DNA of 18,834 nucleotides, taken from assembly GCA_024697705.1 (NCBI GenBank), contig JAILFF010000139.1, positions 1 to 18,834 on the forward strand. The letters are read 5' to 3'. The translations under genes and the position numbers were made by a program. Positions 6,682-14,282 of this stretch are shown piece by piece. The notes under the pieces are model-generated. The model was not told where the DNA came from and searched no databases. It saw only the letters and a list, made by a program, of their open reading frames with translations. Source of the DNA: Ruminococcus sp. Its GTDB lineage: Bacteria > Bacillota > Clostridia > Oscillospirales > Ruminococcaceae. How positions within the stretch are numbered: position 1 is the stretch's first letter; every line of letters begins with the position of its first letter.

Positions 6682-7392
6682 ATGAGGATAGCCGTCTGCG
6701 ATGACGAGAGATTTTTCCGTGATACGCTGTGTGAAGCAGTCGATTCTTTCTATCAAAGCCTTGATGTGCTTTGCCTGCCGTTTGAAAGCGGTGCCGGGCT
6801 GATAGCCGCATTTGAAAAGGGACAGCGGTTCGACGCCGTGTTTCTCGATATAGAAATGCCCCCTCCCGACGGTATGGAGACCGCAAGGCGGCTGCACGAG
6901 TTTTCGCCCGAGCTGCCCGTGATATTTCTCACGAGCCATACGGAGCTTGCGATGGACGGCTACGAGGTCGGGGCGTTCCGATTTCTGCAAAAGCCCGTTA
7001 TCGGCGAAAAGCTCACACAGGCGCTTAAAGACATAACAAAGCTCTGCGGCAGGAAAAAGACCGTCCGTATCAGGGAAAACGGCGAGGAGCATTATATTTC
7101 TCCCGATGATATCATCTGCGCCGAGGCTGACAACAACTCAGTGCGGTTCGTCACGGCAGCGCGTGAATATCACATGAGAATTAAGATCACCGAAGCGCTC
7201 GCGGTGCTTGATGCGGCTTCCGACAGCTTTTGCAGAGTACACCGCTCGGTGATCGTGAACCTCGCACACATCATCAGCCGCAGCGAAAGAGAGGTAAGGC
7301 TTGACAGCGGAAGCGTTCTGCCCGTCAGCAAAAGCTACGCCGACGAGCTGAAAAAACGGCTGATGGAATACATCAGACTGAACGCAAGGTAG
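6682..7392 (+). CDS. LytTR-family response regulator
   Basis: This 236-residue protein has an N-terminal CheY-like receiver (about 1-120) with the acidic pair Asp7/Asp8, phospho-acceptor Asp56 in 'FDAVFLDIEMP', Thr84 in 'IFLTSH' and Lys104 in 'FLQKP'. A LytTR DNA-binding domain covers about 125-232, with 'ICAEADNNSVRFVT', 'FCRVHRSVIVNLAHI' and 'LPVSKSYADELKKRL' as the usual conserved stretches. It is the AgrA/LytR class, which binds short direct repeats upstream of target promoters. All phosphorylation residues are intact. The kinase gene follows after 17 bases with its own ribosome site, so the two form an operon. Confidence 0.93.
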   Translation: MRIAVCDDERFFRDTLCEAVDSFYQSLDVLCLPFESGAGLIAAFEKGQRFDAVFLDIEMPPPDGMETARRLHEFSPELPVIFLTSHTELAMDGYEVGAFRFLQKPVIGEKLTQALKDITKLCGRKKTVRIRENGEEHYISPDDIICAEADNNSVRFVTAAREYHMRIKITEALAVLDAASDSFCRVHRSVIVNLAHIISRSEREVRLDSGSVLPVSKSYADELKKRLMEYIRLNAR

Positions 7393-7409
7393 GTGGATAG
7401 GTGGTGCCG

Positions 7410-8714
7410 ATGAAACAATTTGCACAGATCACGATCGTTCTTCTCGGTCTGATATACGGTACAGCTTTCAGCTTATGCACGCTCGTCACGCTGGGCGACC
7501 TGTTTTACCGAAAGGTCAGGCGTGTTATCATATTTCCCGTCATCGCGGGCGTGATATTCGGGATCGCGTTTTTTTTGCAGAACAAGCTTATCGGAGGTCT
7601 CTTTCCGCTGCCGCTGTACCTGCTGCATACTGCCGCCGCGTTTTTTCTGCTCACCGAAAGGAAAAAAGCCGATCTTTTGCCGCTTATCTGCGCGGAGCTG
7701 TTTTCGGGCTGTATGATCGGCAGTATGCAGACGGCTCTGTTTTCGGTCACGAACGGTGCCGAGAGATCGTTTATCCCCGTGACTTTGCTGTATCTCGGGG
7801 GGTTCCTTGCGGCAGTACTGTTTGTATTTCTTTTGAAGCGTCTTGTCCGCAGCGAGGGCAGAGAACCCCTCGGACTGCTGCAAATAATATTGCTGACGAG
7901 TATTTCCTGCGTTGTCACATCGCTTGTTAGCAGAAGCTTCACCATGTCGGATTACGTCCCCGATGTTTCCCCCGAAGCGGCGATACCTTCGGTGCTGATG
8001 CTTATGTCGGTGAGCGTACTGCTCTTGCTTTCGGTAAAAACAGACCAGGCAAAACGCTTCCGCGAGGTAAGCGAGCTGAGTGAAAAATATATGACCGCTC
8101 AGGCAAAGCATTTCGAGCAAAGCAGAGCCGCCGACACCGAAATGAGAATGTTCCGCCACGATATGAAAAACCATATCACGGTGATGAACGGGCTGTTCGA
8201 TTCGGGCAAGACCGAAGAACTGGGCGAATATCTCAAAGAGCTCGGGAATAACTTTTCGGACACGCAGTCTGCCAATTTCACGGGCAGCGAGATAGCCGAC
8301 GCGATCATTTATGAGAAAAAGAAATATGCCGAAACGAACGGCGTAAGTCTTGTCACCGAAGGCAGTCTTAAGGGGGCGGAGATCGGCGCGGTCACGCTCT
8401 GCACGGTGCTGTCAAATCTGCTGGATAATGCGGTCGAAGCCGCCTCACAGACCGACGCCGAGCGTGTTGTGGATCTTTCGGCGAGGAAATCGGGCAGCTT
8501 TTATTATATCTGTATCACAAACCCGACGGCGGATCATGTTGACGTATCGGCGGATATCCCCACAAGCAAGCCCGACAGTGCGGGGCACGGGCTGGGGCTT
8601 AAAAGCGTAAGAAAAGCAGCCGAAAAGTGCGGCGGAACGCTGGAGCTGTCCTGTAAAGAAGCGGCTCGGGGGTATGTCTTCACGGCAGAGGTCATACTGC
8701 CTGCGAAGCAATGA
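7410..8714 (+). CDS. AgrC/GHKL-type sensor histidine kinase
   Basis: This 434-residue protein was started at the ATG after GGTGG; GTG codons 6 and 9 bases upstream are also possible. The N-terminal ~210 residues hold about six membrane helices, as in peptide-sensing AgrC/ComD-type kinases. A coiled segment leads to the phospho-acceptor His250 in 'FRHDMKNHITVMNG'. The ATPase part has the N-box 'LSNLLDNAVEAA' (about 334-345) and the G-box 'GHGLGLKSV' (392-400), matching the HATPase_c_5 type. It should phosphorylate the regulator encoded just upstream. No AgrD-like peptide or AgrB-like processing gene was found here, so its signal is unknown. Confidence 0.92.
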   Translation: MKQFAQITIVLLGLIYGTAFSLCTLVTLGDLFYRKVRRVIIFPVIAGVIFGIAFFLQNKLIGGLFPLPLYLLHTAAAFFLLTERKKADLLPLICAELFSGCMIGSMQTALFSVTNGAERSFIPVTLLYLGGFLAAVLFVFLLKRLVRSEGREPLGLLQIILLTSISCVVTSLVSRSFTMSDYVPDVSPEAAIPSVLMLMSVSVLLLLSVKTDQAKRFREVSELSEKYMTAQAKHFEQSRAADTEMRMFRHDMKNHITVMNGLFDSGKTEELGEYLKELGNNFSDTQSANFTGSEIADAIIYEKKKYAETNGVSLVTEGSLKGAEIGAVTLCTVLSNLLDNAVEAASQTDAERVVDLSARKSGSFYYICITNPTADHVDVSADIPTSKPDSAGHGLGLKSVRKAAEKCGGTLELSCKEAARGYVFTAEVILPAKQ

Positions 8715-8761
8715 TCCTTGCGGCAGCGATGCTTTTTGACAGAAGTCGTTCGTTCTTATTA

Positions 8762-8854
8762 CTTCGGCAATTTGGCAATTTAATAATTTGATCGACTACG
8801 TTTGCGAAGTATGCAAAGCAGCAATTTCAATGTCTTTTATTATAATTGCCGAAG
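8762..8854. repeat. Short element with 11-bp inverted ends
   Basis: CTTCGGCAATT (8762-8772) and AATTGCCGAAG (8844-8854) are perfect inverted repeats 93 bases end to end, with A/T-rich TAATAA-type similarity just inside. This stretch between the kinase and hydrolase genes has no coding potential. It could be a small MITE-like repeat or a long hairpin that ends the kinase message, but lacks a clear T tract on the plus side. Confidence 0.45.
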
Positions 8855-8863
8855 AAAAAAATC

Positions 8864-8892
8864 GCACCAATTATTCATTTTTTGCACGAATT
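8864..8892 (+). promoter_or_regulatory. Possible LytTR direct-repeat site
   Basis: GCACCAATT (8864-8872) and GCACGAATT (8884-8892) are near-identical direct repeats whose starts are 20 bases apart. The second ends 20 bases before the -35 box at 8913. LytTR regulators bind roughly 9-bp direct repeats about two helical turns apart upstream of -35 boxes, so the geometry fits. No consensus for this particular regulator is known to me. Confidence 0.35.
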
Positions 8893-8912
8893 GTTTTATT
8901 TTCCTGTTTTCC

Positions 8913-8941
8913 TTGACTTTGATCCGGGAATATGTTAAAAT
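8913..8941 (+). promoter_or_regulatory. Promoter of the Ntn hydrolase gene
   Basis: TTGACT (8913-8918) and TAAAAT (8936-8941) are separated by 17 bases. The leader to the ATG at 9031 is about 80 bases, so the hydrolase can be transcribed apart from the kinase operon. Confidence 0.68.
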
Positions 8942-9030
8942 AACAATATGTATGCCGACTGATGCAAGGAATTCATGACTTATTCATGAGCTTTTGAATA
9001 AAATGAAACAATGATTTGGGAGGGTGTAAA

Positions 9031-10734
9031 ATGAGTAAGGCAAGAAAAAATGTCATTATCACAGCATTGGTTCTTCTGATCGTTTCCGCGGCGGTGTTCG
9101 TTATCGCGGGTTTGATACGTGACAAAGGGAGTCAGGGGCAGATAACGGAGCTGAAAGAAGCATTGGATCTGAAGGCGGGCGATAGAATCACTTTTTTGTA
9201 CGATCCGAAAGATTTGCATCAGATCAATGATTCCCTGTATTATATCCGAATTGTATTGCGGGAGAACGAGGAATCGGTCGGTTCGTATGTAGTCTACCCT
9301 GTCACGGGCTATCGGAAGGGCGCGATCTCGTCCGAACAGTCGGGAAGCGAAAACGTTATTAAGCTGACAGCAGAACTTACCGTCACCTCGGAAGAAACAA
9401 AGAAGGAACTCCTAAGCGGTATGCAAAACATTTATCAGAGATTTCTTGATCTCTATCAGAAGCATTATGATTCGGGAAAATATGTAGATGAGGGTTATAC
9501 CGAGGAATATATGCTCAATATAATTGAAATGTTAAAAAATCGTTTGTCTGACGAGAGCAAGGTAATTATGGAGCAGAACATATCGCCGGTCACATTGCAG
9601 ATCACCTCATCAAATATCCATCAAACCATTCGGACAGCCGCCGTGATCTTCGGCGTTCTTTGTCTGCTTGTTCTGATATATGCGCTGCTGGGGATCCGCG
9701 TCAGGGCAAAGCGGCTTGTTTTAGGCACATTCGGCACGATCGCCGCAGTGATCGCGGTCACGCCGGTTGTTCTTCGCAAGGATATTACAACGATGATATC
9801 GCTCAAGCAATTCTGCCCCGGGCTTTACATGGCAAGGATCGACAATGAATACAAGCTCGATAAGATGCTCGCCTATGAGCCGACCTCGGAAGGCGATATG
9901 CTGAACGCGATGTCAAAAGAATTGTTCTACGGTATCTCTATGTCGTTCGATCTGTCATCGATCGGGTGCAGCGCCTTTTCCGCACAGACGGAAGACGGAA
10001 CGCACCTGCTCGGCAGAAACTTCGATCTTGACAACACTGACGGTACGATCATCTATACCGCGCCGAAAGACGGCTACCGTTCCATCGGAGTATGTGACAT
10101 GAGCGTCATCAATCTGACGGGAGAGAATAAATTCGCGGACGTCCTGTCCCTGCCGGGACGCGCTATCAGCAGAGCGTTCCCGTATATCACATTTGACGGC
10201 ATGAATGAAAAGGGCTTGGGTATCGCGATCCTCAGTCTTGACAAGAATCCGAGCCACCCCGATACCGAGAAGCCCGATACCTATATGCTTCTTGCGATCC
10301 GCGCAATTCTGGATACCTGCGCAACGACCGACGAGGCGGCGGAGCTGCTCAATTCCTACGATGTTCATTCAATGGCTATTTTCAATTATCATCTGTTCAT
10401 TACCGATAAAAGCGGTCATTCGATCGTTGCGGAGTGGGTTGACGATCAGCTCAGTATCATCGACGCGGAATATGTCTGCAATGATTATCTGACAACGCCC
10501 TATCTTATTAAGTCGGATGAGCGATATGATACACTTGAAAAGAACATTACTGCCTGCAATGATGTGATGACAGCGGACGAAGCAATGAAGCTGCTCTCAG
10601 AGGTAAAACAAGCCTATGATACGACTCAGACGCAGTGGTCGTGTGTGTATGATCTCGATCATTTCAAGGTCTATATCGTCTCCGATATGGATTGGGAACA
10701 TAAATATGAGATCACACCCGAGAGCTTTAAGTAA
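9031..10734 (+). CDS. Membrane-tethered choloylglycine/acylase-type Ntn hydrolase
   Basis: This 567-residue protein starts at ATG after GGGAGGG. Membrane helices lie at about residues 8-28, 202-222 and 229-248. The ~170 residues between the first two would face outside, and the C-terminal domain would also face outside. That domain (about 313-560) matches linear amide C-N hydrolases of the bile-salt-hydrolase/penicillin-V-acylase type. Cys313 in 'IGCSAFSAQ' is the expected nucleophile. Arg329 and Asp332 in 'GRNFDLD' lie 16 and 19 residues after it, the spacing of Cys2, Arg18 and Asp21 in bile salt hydrolases. 'FDGMNEKGLGIAILSL', 'NYHLFITDKSGHSIVAEW' and 'WSCVYDLDHFKVYI' match later conserved stretches. 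The nucleophile must be N-terminal to work, so cleavage before Cys313 is needed. The substrate (bile salt, N-acyl amino acid, acyl-homoserine lactone or beta-lactam) cannot be read from sequence. Confidence 0.85.
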   Translation: MSKARKNVIITALVLLIVSAAVFVIAGLIRDKGSQGQITELKEALDLKAGDRITFLYDPKDLHQINDSLYYIRIVLRENEESVGSYVVYPVTGYRKGAISSEQSGSENVIKLTAELTVTSEETKKELLSGMQNIYQRFLDLYQKHYDSGKYVDEGYTEEYMLNIIEMLKNRLSDESKVIMEQNISPVTLQITSSNIHQTIRTAAVIFGVLCLLVLIYALLGIRVRAKRLVLGTFGTIAAVIAVTPVVLRKDITTMISLKQFCPGLYMARIDNEYKLDKMLAYEPTSEGDMLNAMSKELFYGISMSFDLSSIGCSAFSAQTEDGTHLLGRNFDLDNTDGTIIYTAPKDGYRSIGVCDMSVINLTGENKFADVLSLPGRAISRAFPYITFDGMNEKGLGIAILSLDKNPSHPDTEKPDTYMLLAIRAILDTCATTDEAAELLNSYDVHSMAIFNYHLFITDKSGHSIVAEWVDDQLSIIDAEYVCNDYLTTPYLIKSDERYDTLEKNITACNDVMTADEAMKLLSEVKQAYDTTQTQWSCVYDLDHFKVYIVSDMDWEHKYEITPESFK

Positions 10735-10762
10735 CGAATGATGACATGATAAAACAATAAAG

Positions 10763-10809
10763 AACAGCGGCAGCGAAACGGGAATCACCCCTGTTTCGCT
10801 GCCGCTGTT
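10763..10809. terminator. Bidirectional rho-independent terminator
   Basis: AACAGCGGCAGCGAAAC (10763-10779) and its exact complement (10793-10809) make a 17-bp perfect stem with a 13-base loop. On the minus strand it is followed by CTTTATTGTTTTA, on the plus strand by a short TTC tail. It separates the converging hydrolase gene and the S41 remnant. Confidence 0.85.
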
Positions 10810-10844
10810 TCAAGAACAAACTCTTAAGTTAACGGGCGGGTATG

Positions 10845-11890
10845 TTATTTTGTGTCTATCAGTTCAAGCGCCTTCAAAAGATAAGGATCCCACTTCTGAC
10901 GGTTCTCGTATGACATAATATCGTCAGTATCGTTTTCGGAGAGCAGTTCCTGTCTCTTAAGATAGGTCTCCCAATTATCCTTGACGAAATGATCGGGGGA
11001 AACTCCCGCGTAGCCGTCCTCGGGGAATACATCGCTGATGCCACATTCAAATACAAATTGCAGCTTGCTGTTCGGCAGATAGGATTCAAGCGGATTGCCC
11101 GACAGACCCGAGCCGCCCGTATTCTGTCCGATAATGTGGATACCCTCCTGCTTTGCGATATATGCAAAAATATCTCCCGACGATATAGTGTTGTGATTTG
11201 TGAGCGCGTATATATTGTAGGACTTAGCCGCCTCGCCCTTTACGGTAAAGTCATTTTCGGAGTGGTATCTGTCCCCTGACTTTTTAATTTTCAGCCCGGC
11301 AGAGTAGATTATATTTTCGCAAAAATCTTTTGAATACTCGTTATTCGGGAAAAACGCGCCGTTCATAAGCCCCGCGTCGTGATCGAGCACCGCGGGCAGT
11401 ACGCCATCGGTAACAAATGTAAACGGTCCGCCCGGGTTCTGTCTGAAATCGAGTATCACATTTTCGATATCCGCGGATTCAAGCGCCTGTTTCAGATCTG
11501 CTTTCACCGAGTCGGTCTCTGCCGAGATGCATTTCGGGATCTTGGCGTATACGAGCTTTCGGTCGGAGTCGGTAACTATACTGTAAGATTTTGTTTCCTC
11601 ATCGGTACCCGCAGAGCTGTCGGCGGATGTTTCTTTCTTGTAATGCTCGGGGTAAAGCCTCGACCTGTAAAAAACGCCAGATTGTATTCGGGAGACACAT
11701 ACAGATCTTTGTGAATGACAGACCCGTCTTTAAGCATTATTTCGGTGTCGTACTTTTCGCCGATACTGTCGTAAAAAAATATTTCTTTTACAAAGACCGA
11801 GCCGTCGGTCTCGTCGTATTTCCGGTGATTCAGCATATCTATATTCTTAATTACGTCCTTTATCAATGATAAGCCGTTCCATATCAACAA
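10845..11890 (-). pseudogene. S41-family peptidase, no N-terminus and one frameshift
   Basis: Two minus-strand frames join into one S41 (C-terminal processing protease-like) sequence. The upstream frame (about 11890-11675) reads through 'MLNHRKYDETDGSVFVKE' to 'SPEYNLAFF'. One base appears lost from the six-base A run at 11669-11674 (plus strand). The other frame then resumes as 'YRSRLYPEHYKKETSAD' and runs to the stop at 10845. Core motifs follow: 'VILDFRQNPGGPFTFV' and 'LTNHNTISSGDIFAYI', in which the second Ser of SSGD (codon at about 11178-11180) is the likely nucleophile. The N-terminal part expected of the family is absent: the 5' end joins a truncated alpha/beta hydrolase gene near 11880. 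A GTG at 11507 could start a short product holding the active site. It ends at a shared terminator. Confidence 0.7.
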
Positions 11891-12161
11891 TGGGCGAAAT
11901 GAAAAACGCCCTGTCTATCCTCTTGTCGGCGAGCGACTGCATCGAAAAATATGCGCCTATGCTGTTTGCTGTCAGTATGACACTGTCGCTGTTTTTGCAC
12001 AGATCGTCATACAGCTTCGGAAACTCCGACTTTGCCTGCCACGGTGTATCGGCTTTGTAGTCGATGCCGATAACATCATACTCGGGGAACAGTGGCTTGT
12101 AAAATTCACATTCATCGGCTCTTCCGTTTTTGCCGTGAATGTAGATCACTGTATTTTTCAT
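11847..12161 (-). pseudogene. Alpha/beta hydrolase, N-terminal half only
   Basis: The start is strong: TAGGAGG stands five bases before the ATG. The 104 residues begin 'MKNTVIYIHGKNGRADE', with the HG oxyanion motif, and continue 'VILTANSIGAYFSMQSL'. The latter corresponds to a nucleophile elbow of the small serine-hydrolase type (S-I-G; Ser68). After 'FFISPIVDMERLIID' the frame meets a stop within five codons. The strand-helix parts that should carry the catalytic Asp and His, roughly another 100 residues, are missing. Downstream sequence instead encodes the S41 remnant. It follows the ABC exporter remnant by 31 bases and was probably co-transcribed with it. It is probably inactive, but its expression signals are intact. 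Confidence 0.7.
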
Positions 12162-12192
12162 TGAGTCCTCCTATTTAATGCGTTTCCTCTTT

Positions 12193-12779
12193 TCATTCCG
12201 TACATTCCTCGCGGTACAGCGTCCGATAATCCTCGCATTTCTCCGGAAGCTCCTTATGCGTCCCCTCTGCAAGAACCTTGCCGTCTTTGATTAAGAACAA
12301 ATGCTTGCAGTTGATGACGGTCGAGAGTCGGTGGGTGATCATGATAAGGACTGTCTCAAATGCGAGCATTTTGACAGATATGACCGCAAATGCGACTCCA
12401 AGGCTGACAAGACGGAACAGGTCGGTACTTGCCGCAAGCACTTCGTCGAGAAGATCGGCAATATTTGTCGTTTCATTGATAAGTCTTTGCGTAAAGACGC
12501 CGCTGCCCTTTTCGTCCATGCACGCCGTCCTGACACGGAGGATATTCTCGGTCAGATCGTATTTCAGTTCCTTCATCAGGCTGCTGTATGAATCACGGAG
12601 CAGACGGCTGGCAAAATAGTTCAGTATACTGTTGCCCGCTGACCGGAGAAGCAGCAGACCGGCAAACAAGAATATCTTTTCGAGCTCTGCTCCCGAATAC
12701 GCCACGATGATCTTCGCCGAAATAAGCGGCTCCGGAATATTGAACAGTGATGTAAAAAATGCTTTACGACGAACCCATC
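12193..12779 (-). pseudogene. ABC exporter (membrane-ATPase type) with large in-frame deletion
   Basis: The frame is open from about 12779 and reads as the membrane domain of a fused ABC exporter ('FFTSLFNIPEPLISAK', 'FLFAGLLLLRSAGNSILNYF', 'KGSGVFTQRLINETTNI'). At about 12357 it jumps, still in frame, from 'VISVKMLAFE' to 'TVLIMITHRLSTVINC'. That second part is the H-loop region and C-terminus of the ATPase domain ('LIKDGKVLAEGTH'). The later membrane helices, Walker A, signature and Walker B, over 300 residues, are gone. The N-terminal start is also missing: a stop lies at about 12780-12782, and a divergent truncated gene begins at 12759. It cannot hydrolyse ATP. A possible GTG at 12705 lies inside a helix-rich stretch and is not a natural start. 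Confidence 0.78.
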
Positions 12780-13448
12780 ACGAATCATAACAAATATCAT
12801 GATGTTGCTGCACTGTACTGCGCGGACGATGAGGAATACCTCTTTGCGGAACAGATCGACCTGCATATCACACCCGCAAGCGTTGCCAAGCTGCTGACGG
12901 GTCTGCTGCCGGCTTCGGGCAATGACGCCGCATACAGCATTGCCGCTGCTGCCGCAAGAGCTGCTTTTCCGAACAGAAATATGACCGCAGTACAGGCAGT
13001 TTCGTGCTTTATGGAACTGATGAACGAATATGCGGCAGCTATCGGCATGAACGACAGTCGGTTCGTTTATCCCGAAGGCTGGGACGATGGGGATCAGTAT
13101 ACGACCGCACGCGATCTGATAACGCTCGGCAGGCATATCCTCACTATTCCCGAGCTGAAACGCATTACGGGCACATTCAGCCGCTTTGTTGAATTTGCTT
13201 CGGGCGAGACCATCACATGGGAGAACTACAACCGTCTGCTGAACCCGAACAGCAAATACTATTGTCCCGAAGCCATCGGTTTGAAAACAGGCACGAAAGA
13301 AGCAGCGGGCGCAAGTCTGCTCGGAACTGTTGTCAGAAATAAAAAGACCTATATCACCTACGTTACGGGCTGCAATGAGATGTGCGAGCGTTACCTCAAA
13401 ACGATGGAAATGCTTAACAGCTTCGTCCCCGCTGCCGCCGACTTTTAA
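12759..13448 (+). pseudogene. D-Ala-D-Ala carboxypeptidase-like penicillin-binding protein, internally deleted
   Basis: All three motifs of the SxxK peptidase family (S11, DacA-type) are visible: S-V-A-K at residues 41-44, S-G-N at 53-55 and K-T-G-T at 176-179. The SxxK and SGN motifs are only 12 residues apart; in normal members about 50-60 residues or more separate them. The join lies within 'AKLLTGLLPASGN', near base 12900, and keeps the frame. There is no signal peptide, no ribosome site before the ATG, and a stop codon one codon upstream, so the N-terminus has been lost. The C-terminal beta-sandwich domain of DacA is also absent, though some relatives lack it. An active secreted enzyme is unlikely. 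Confidence 0.75.
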
Positions 13449-13455
13449 GAATTAA

Positions 13456-13782
13456 GACCTGACCGCAGACGATGTGCTCACCTCGTTCAGCGAGGGCAGG
13501 CACCGCCCCGCCGTAAAGCAGGAGTAAGCCGCCGCCATGCTGACGGAGCTTCTCGGGGAGAAGGGTTGGTGCAGTTATGATGATGTCAAGCGGCTTTCCG
13601 ATGAACAGGGGGTGAGCATGGGTACGCTGAAAAATGCAAAGAAAGCATTGAATCTCAAAACAATAAGGGTTGGTTTTGGAAAGGGTTCAATTAACTATTG
13701 GATAACTGCCGATTCTGATTCGGAAAATATGAAACACGTTATCGAAGAATACATTCTCAACCATACAGACAATCATTCCTAA
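13456..13782 (+). pseudogene. C-terminal fragment of a RepA-like AAA ATPase/primase-helicase
   Basis: One frame runs from just after a stop at 13453-13455 to 13782 but is cut by TAA at 13525-13527. Read through, it gives 'DLTADDVLTSFSEGRH', 'RPAVKQE', stop, 'AAAMLTELLGEKGWCSYDDV', then 'MGTLKNAKKALNLKTIRVGF'. This resembles the C-terminal helical tail of mobile-element replicative ATPases of the RepA/DUF3987 type. A GAA or GAG to TAA change would explain the stop. An ATG at 13537 lacks a ribosome site. The large ATPase part is missing upstream, so this is a remnant of an integrated plasmid, phage or conjugative element. Confidence 0.55.
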
Positions 13783-13962
13783 GCACAATTATTAAATTGT
13801 CTGTATGGATAAAACGCGGTAATTACGTTGGGTTTACATAAAATCGCTAAATTGTCCGTATGGTGAGAAAGCGTATACAGACAATTAATGCCTATCATAC
13901 AGACATTTTAATTTCACTATGATAAAACAACGGTATAGTGTGATAATCTCCATACAGACAAT
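13761..13962. repeat. Six CCATACAGACAAT-type repeats
   Basis: Direct copies start at 13761, 13875, 13896 and 13950; inverted copies lie at 13795-13808 and 13850-13863. The first direct and first inverted copy form a 13-bp perfect stem overlapping the end of the RepA-like fragment. The second inverted and second direct copy form a 12-bp stem with one mismatch. The array sits directly after a replication-gene remnant, so iterons or a binding array are plausible. No gene was seen in it. Confidence 0.55.
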
Positions 13963-14012
13963 GAAAAATAATTATCTGTGCAATGAAAGCAAATAAACGC
14001 TCTTGACGGGCG

Positions 14013-14282
14013 ATATGCAAAAATATGAAATATATTAACGGACAGATGTGTAGGGTGGCTGCACGAATTAATTCGTGCCATTGCCCCCACCTGTGCGCAG
14101 ACGGGTCGTTCAATTGGTAGGACAGGTGGCACAAACAAGTTTGTGCACACAAGCCCCCACCCTACATTTCTTTGCGGCAACGACGGTCGTTCGTGAAGGA
14201 AGCGGCGGGGGCTTGCCCCCGCCTTACATTACCTTGCGGGGTCGATTAATAGTGATATATGTTAATATATATATTTGCATAT
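14013..14282. repeat. Second MITE-like element, with shared GC-rich core
   Basis: The ends 14013-14039 and 14261-14282 are imperfect inverted repeats (ATATGCAAA...TATTAAC). Inside is a core beginning TAGGGTGGCTGCACGAATT (from 14051) and ending GGGGGCTTGCCCCCGCCTT (to 14226). It matches the core of the 1439-1678 element in about 40 of 47 aligned columns at the left and 17 of 19 at the right. It holds three small palindromes: CACGAATTAATTCGTG, GCACAAACAAGTTTGTGC, and GGCGGGGGC with its complement two bases on. GTAGGGTGG and CCACCCTAC bracket the first two. Confidence 0.55.

Noticed and set aside
7473..8174. 233-codon minus-strand frame opposite the kinase membrane domain
   Set aside because: Gln/Lys/Arg-rich antisense of a membrane-helix region, with no start signals.
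8729..8916. Short peptides (20 and 28 codons, starting at 8729 and 8830) as possible AgrD-like signals for the kinase
   Set aside because: Neither has a ribosome site, amphipathic leader or cyclisable Cys/Ser motif with a charged tail, and both overlap the inverted-repeat element.
12621..13136. 171-codon minus-strand frame opposite the carboxypeptidase
   Set aside because: It is Cys/Arg/Ser-rich without any motif, while the plus strand carries three recognisable penicillin-binding-protein motifs.
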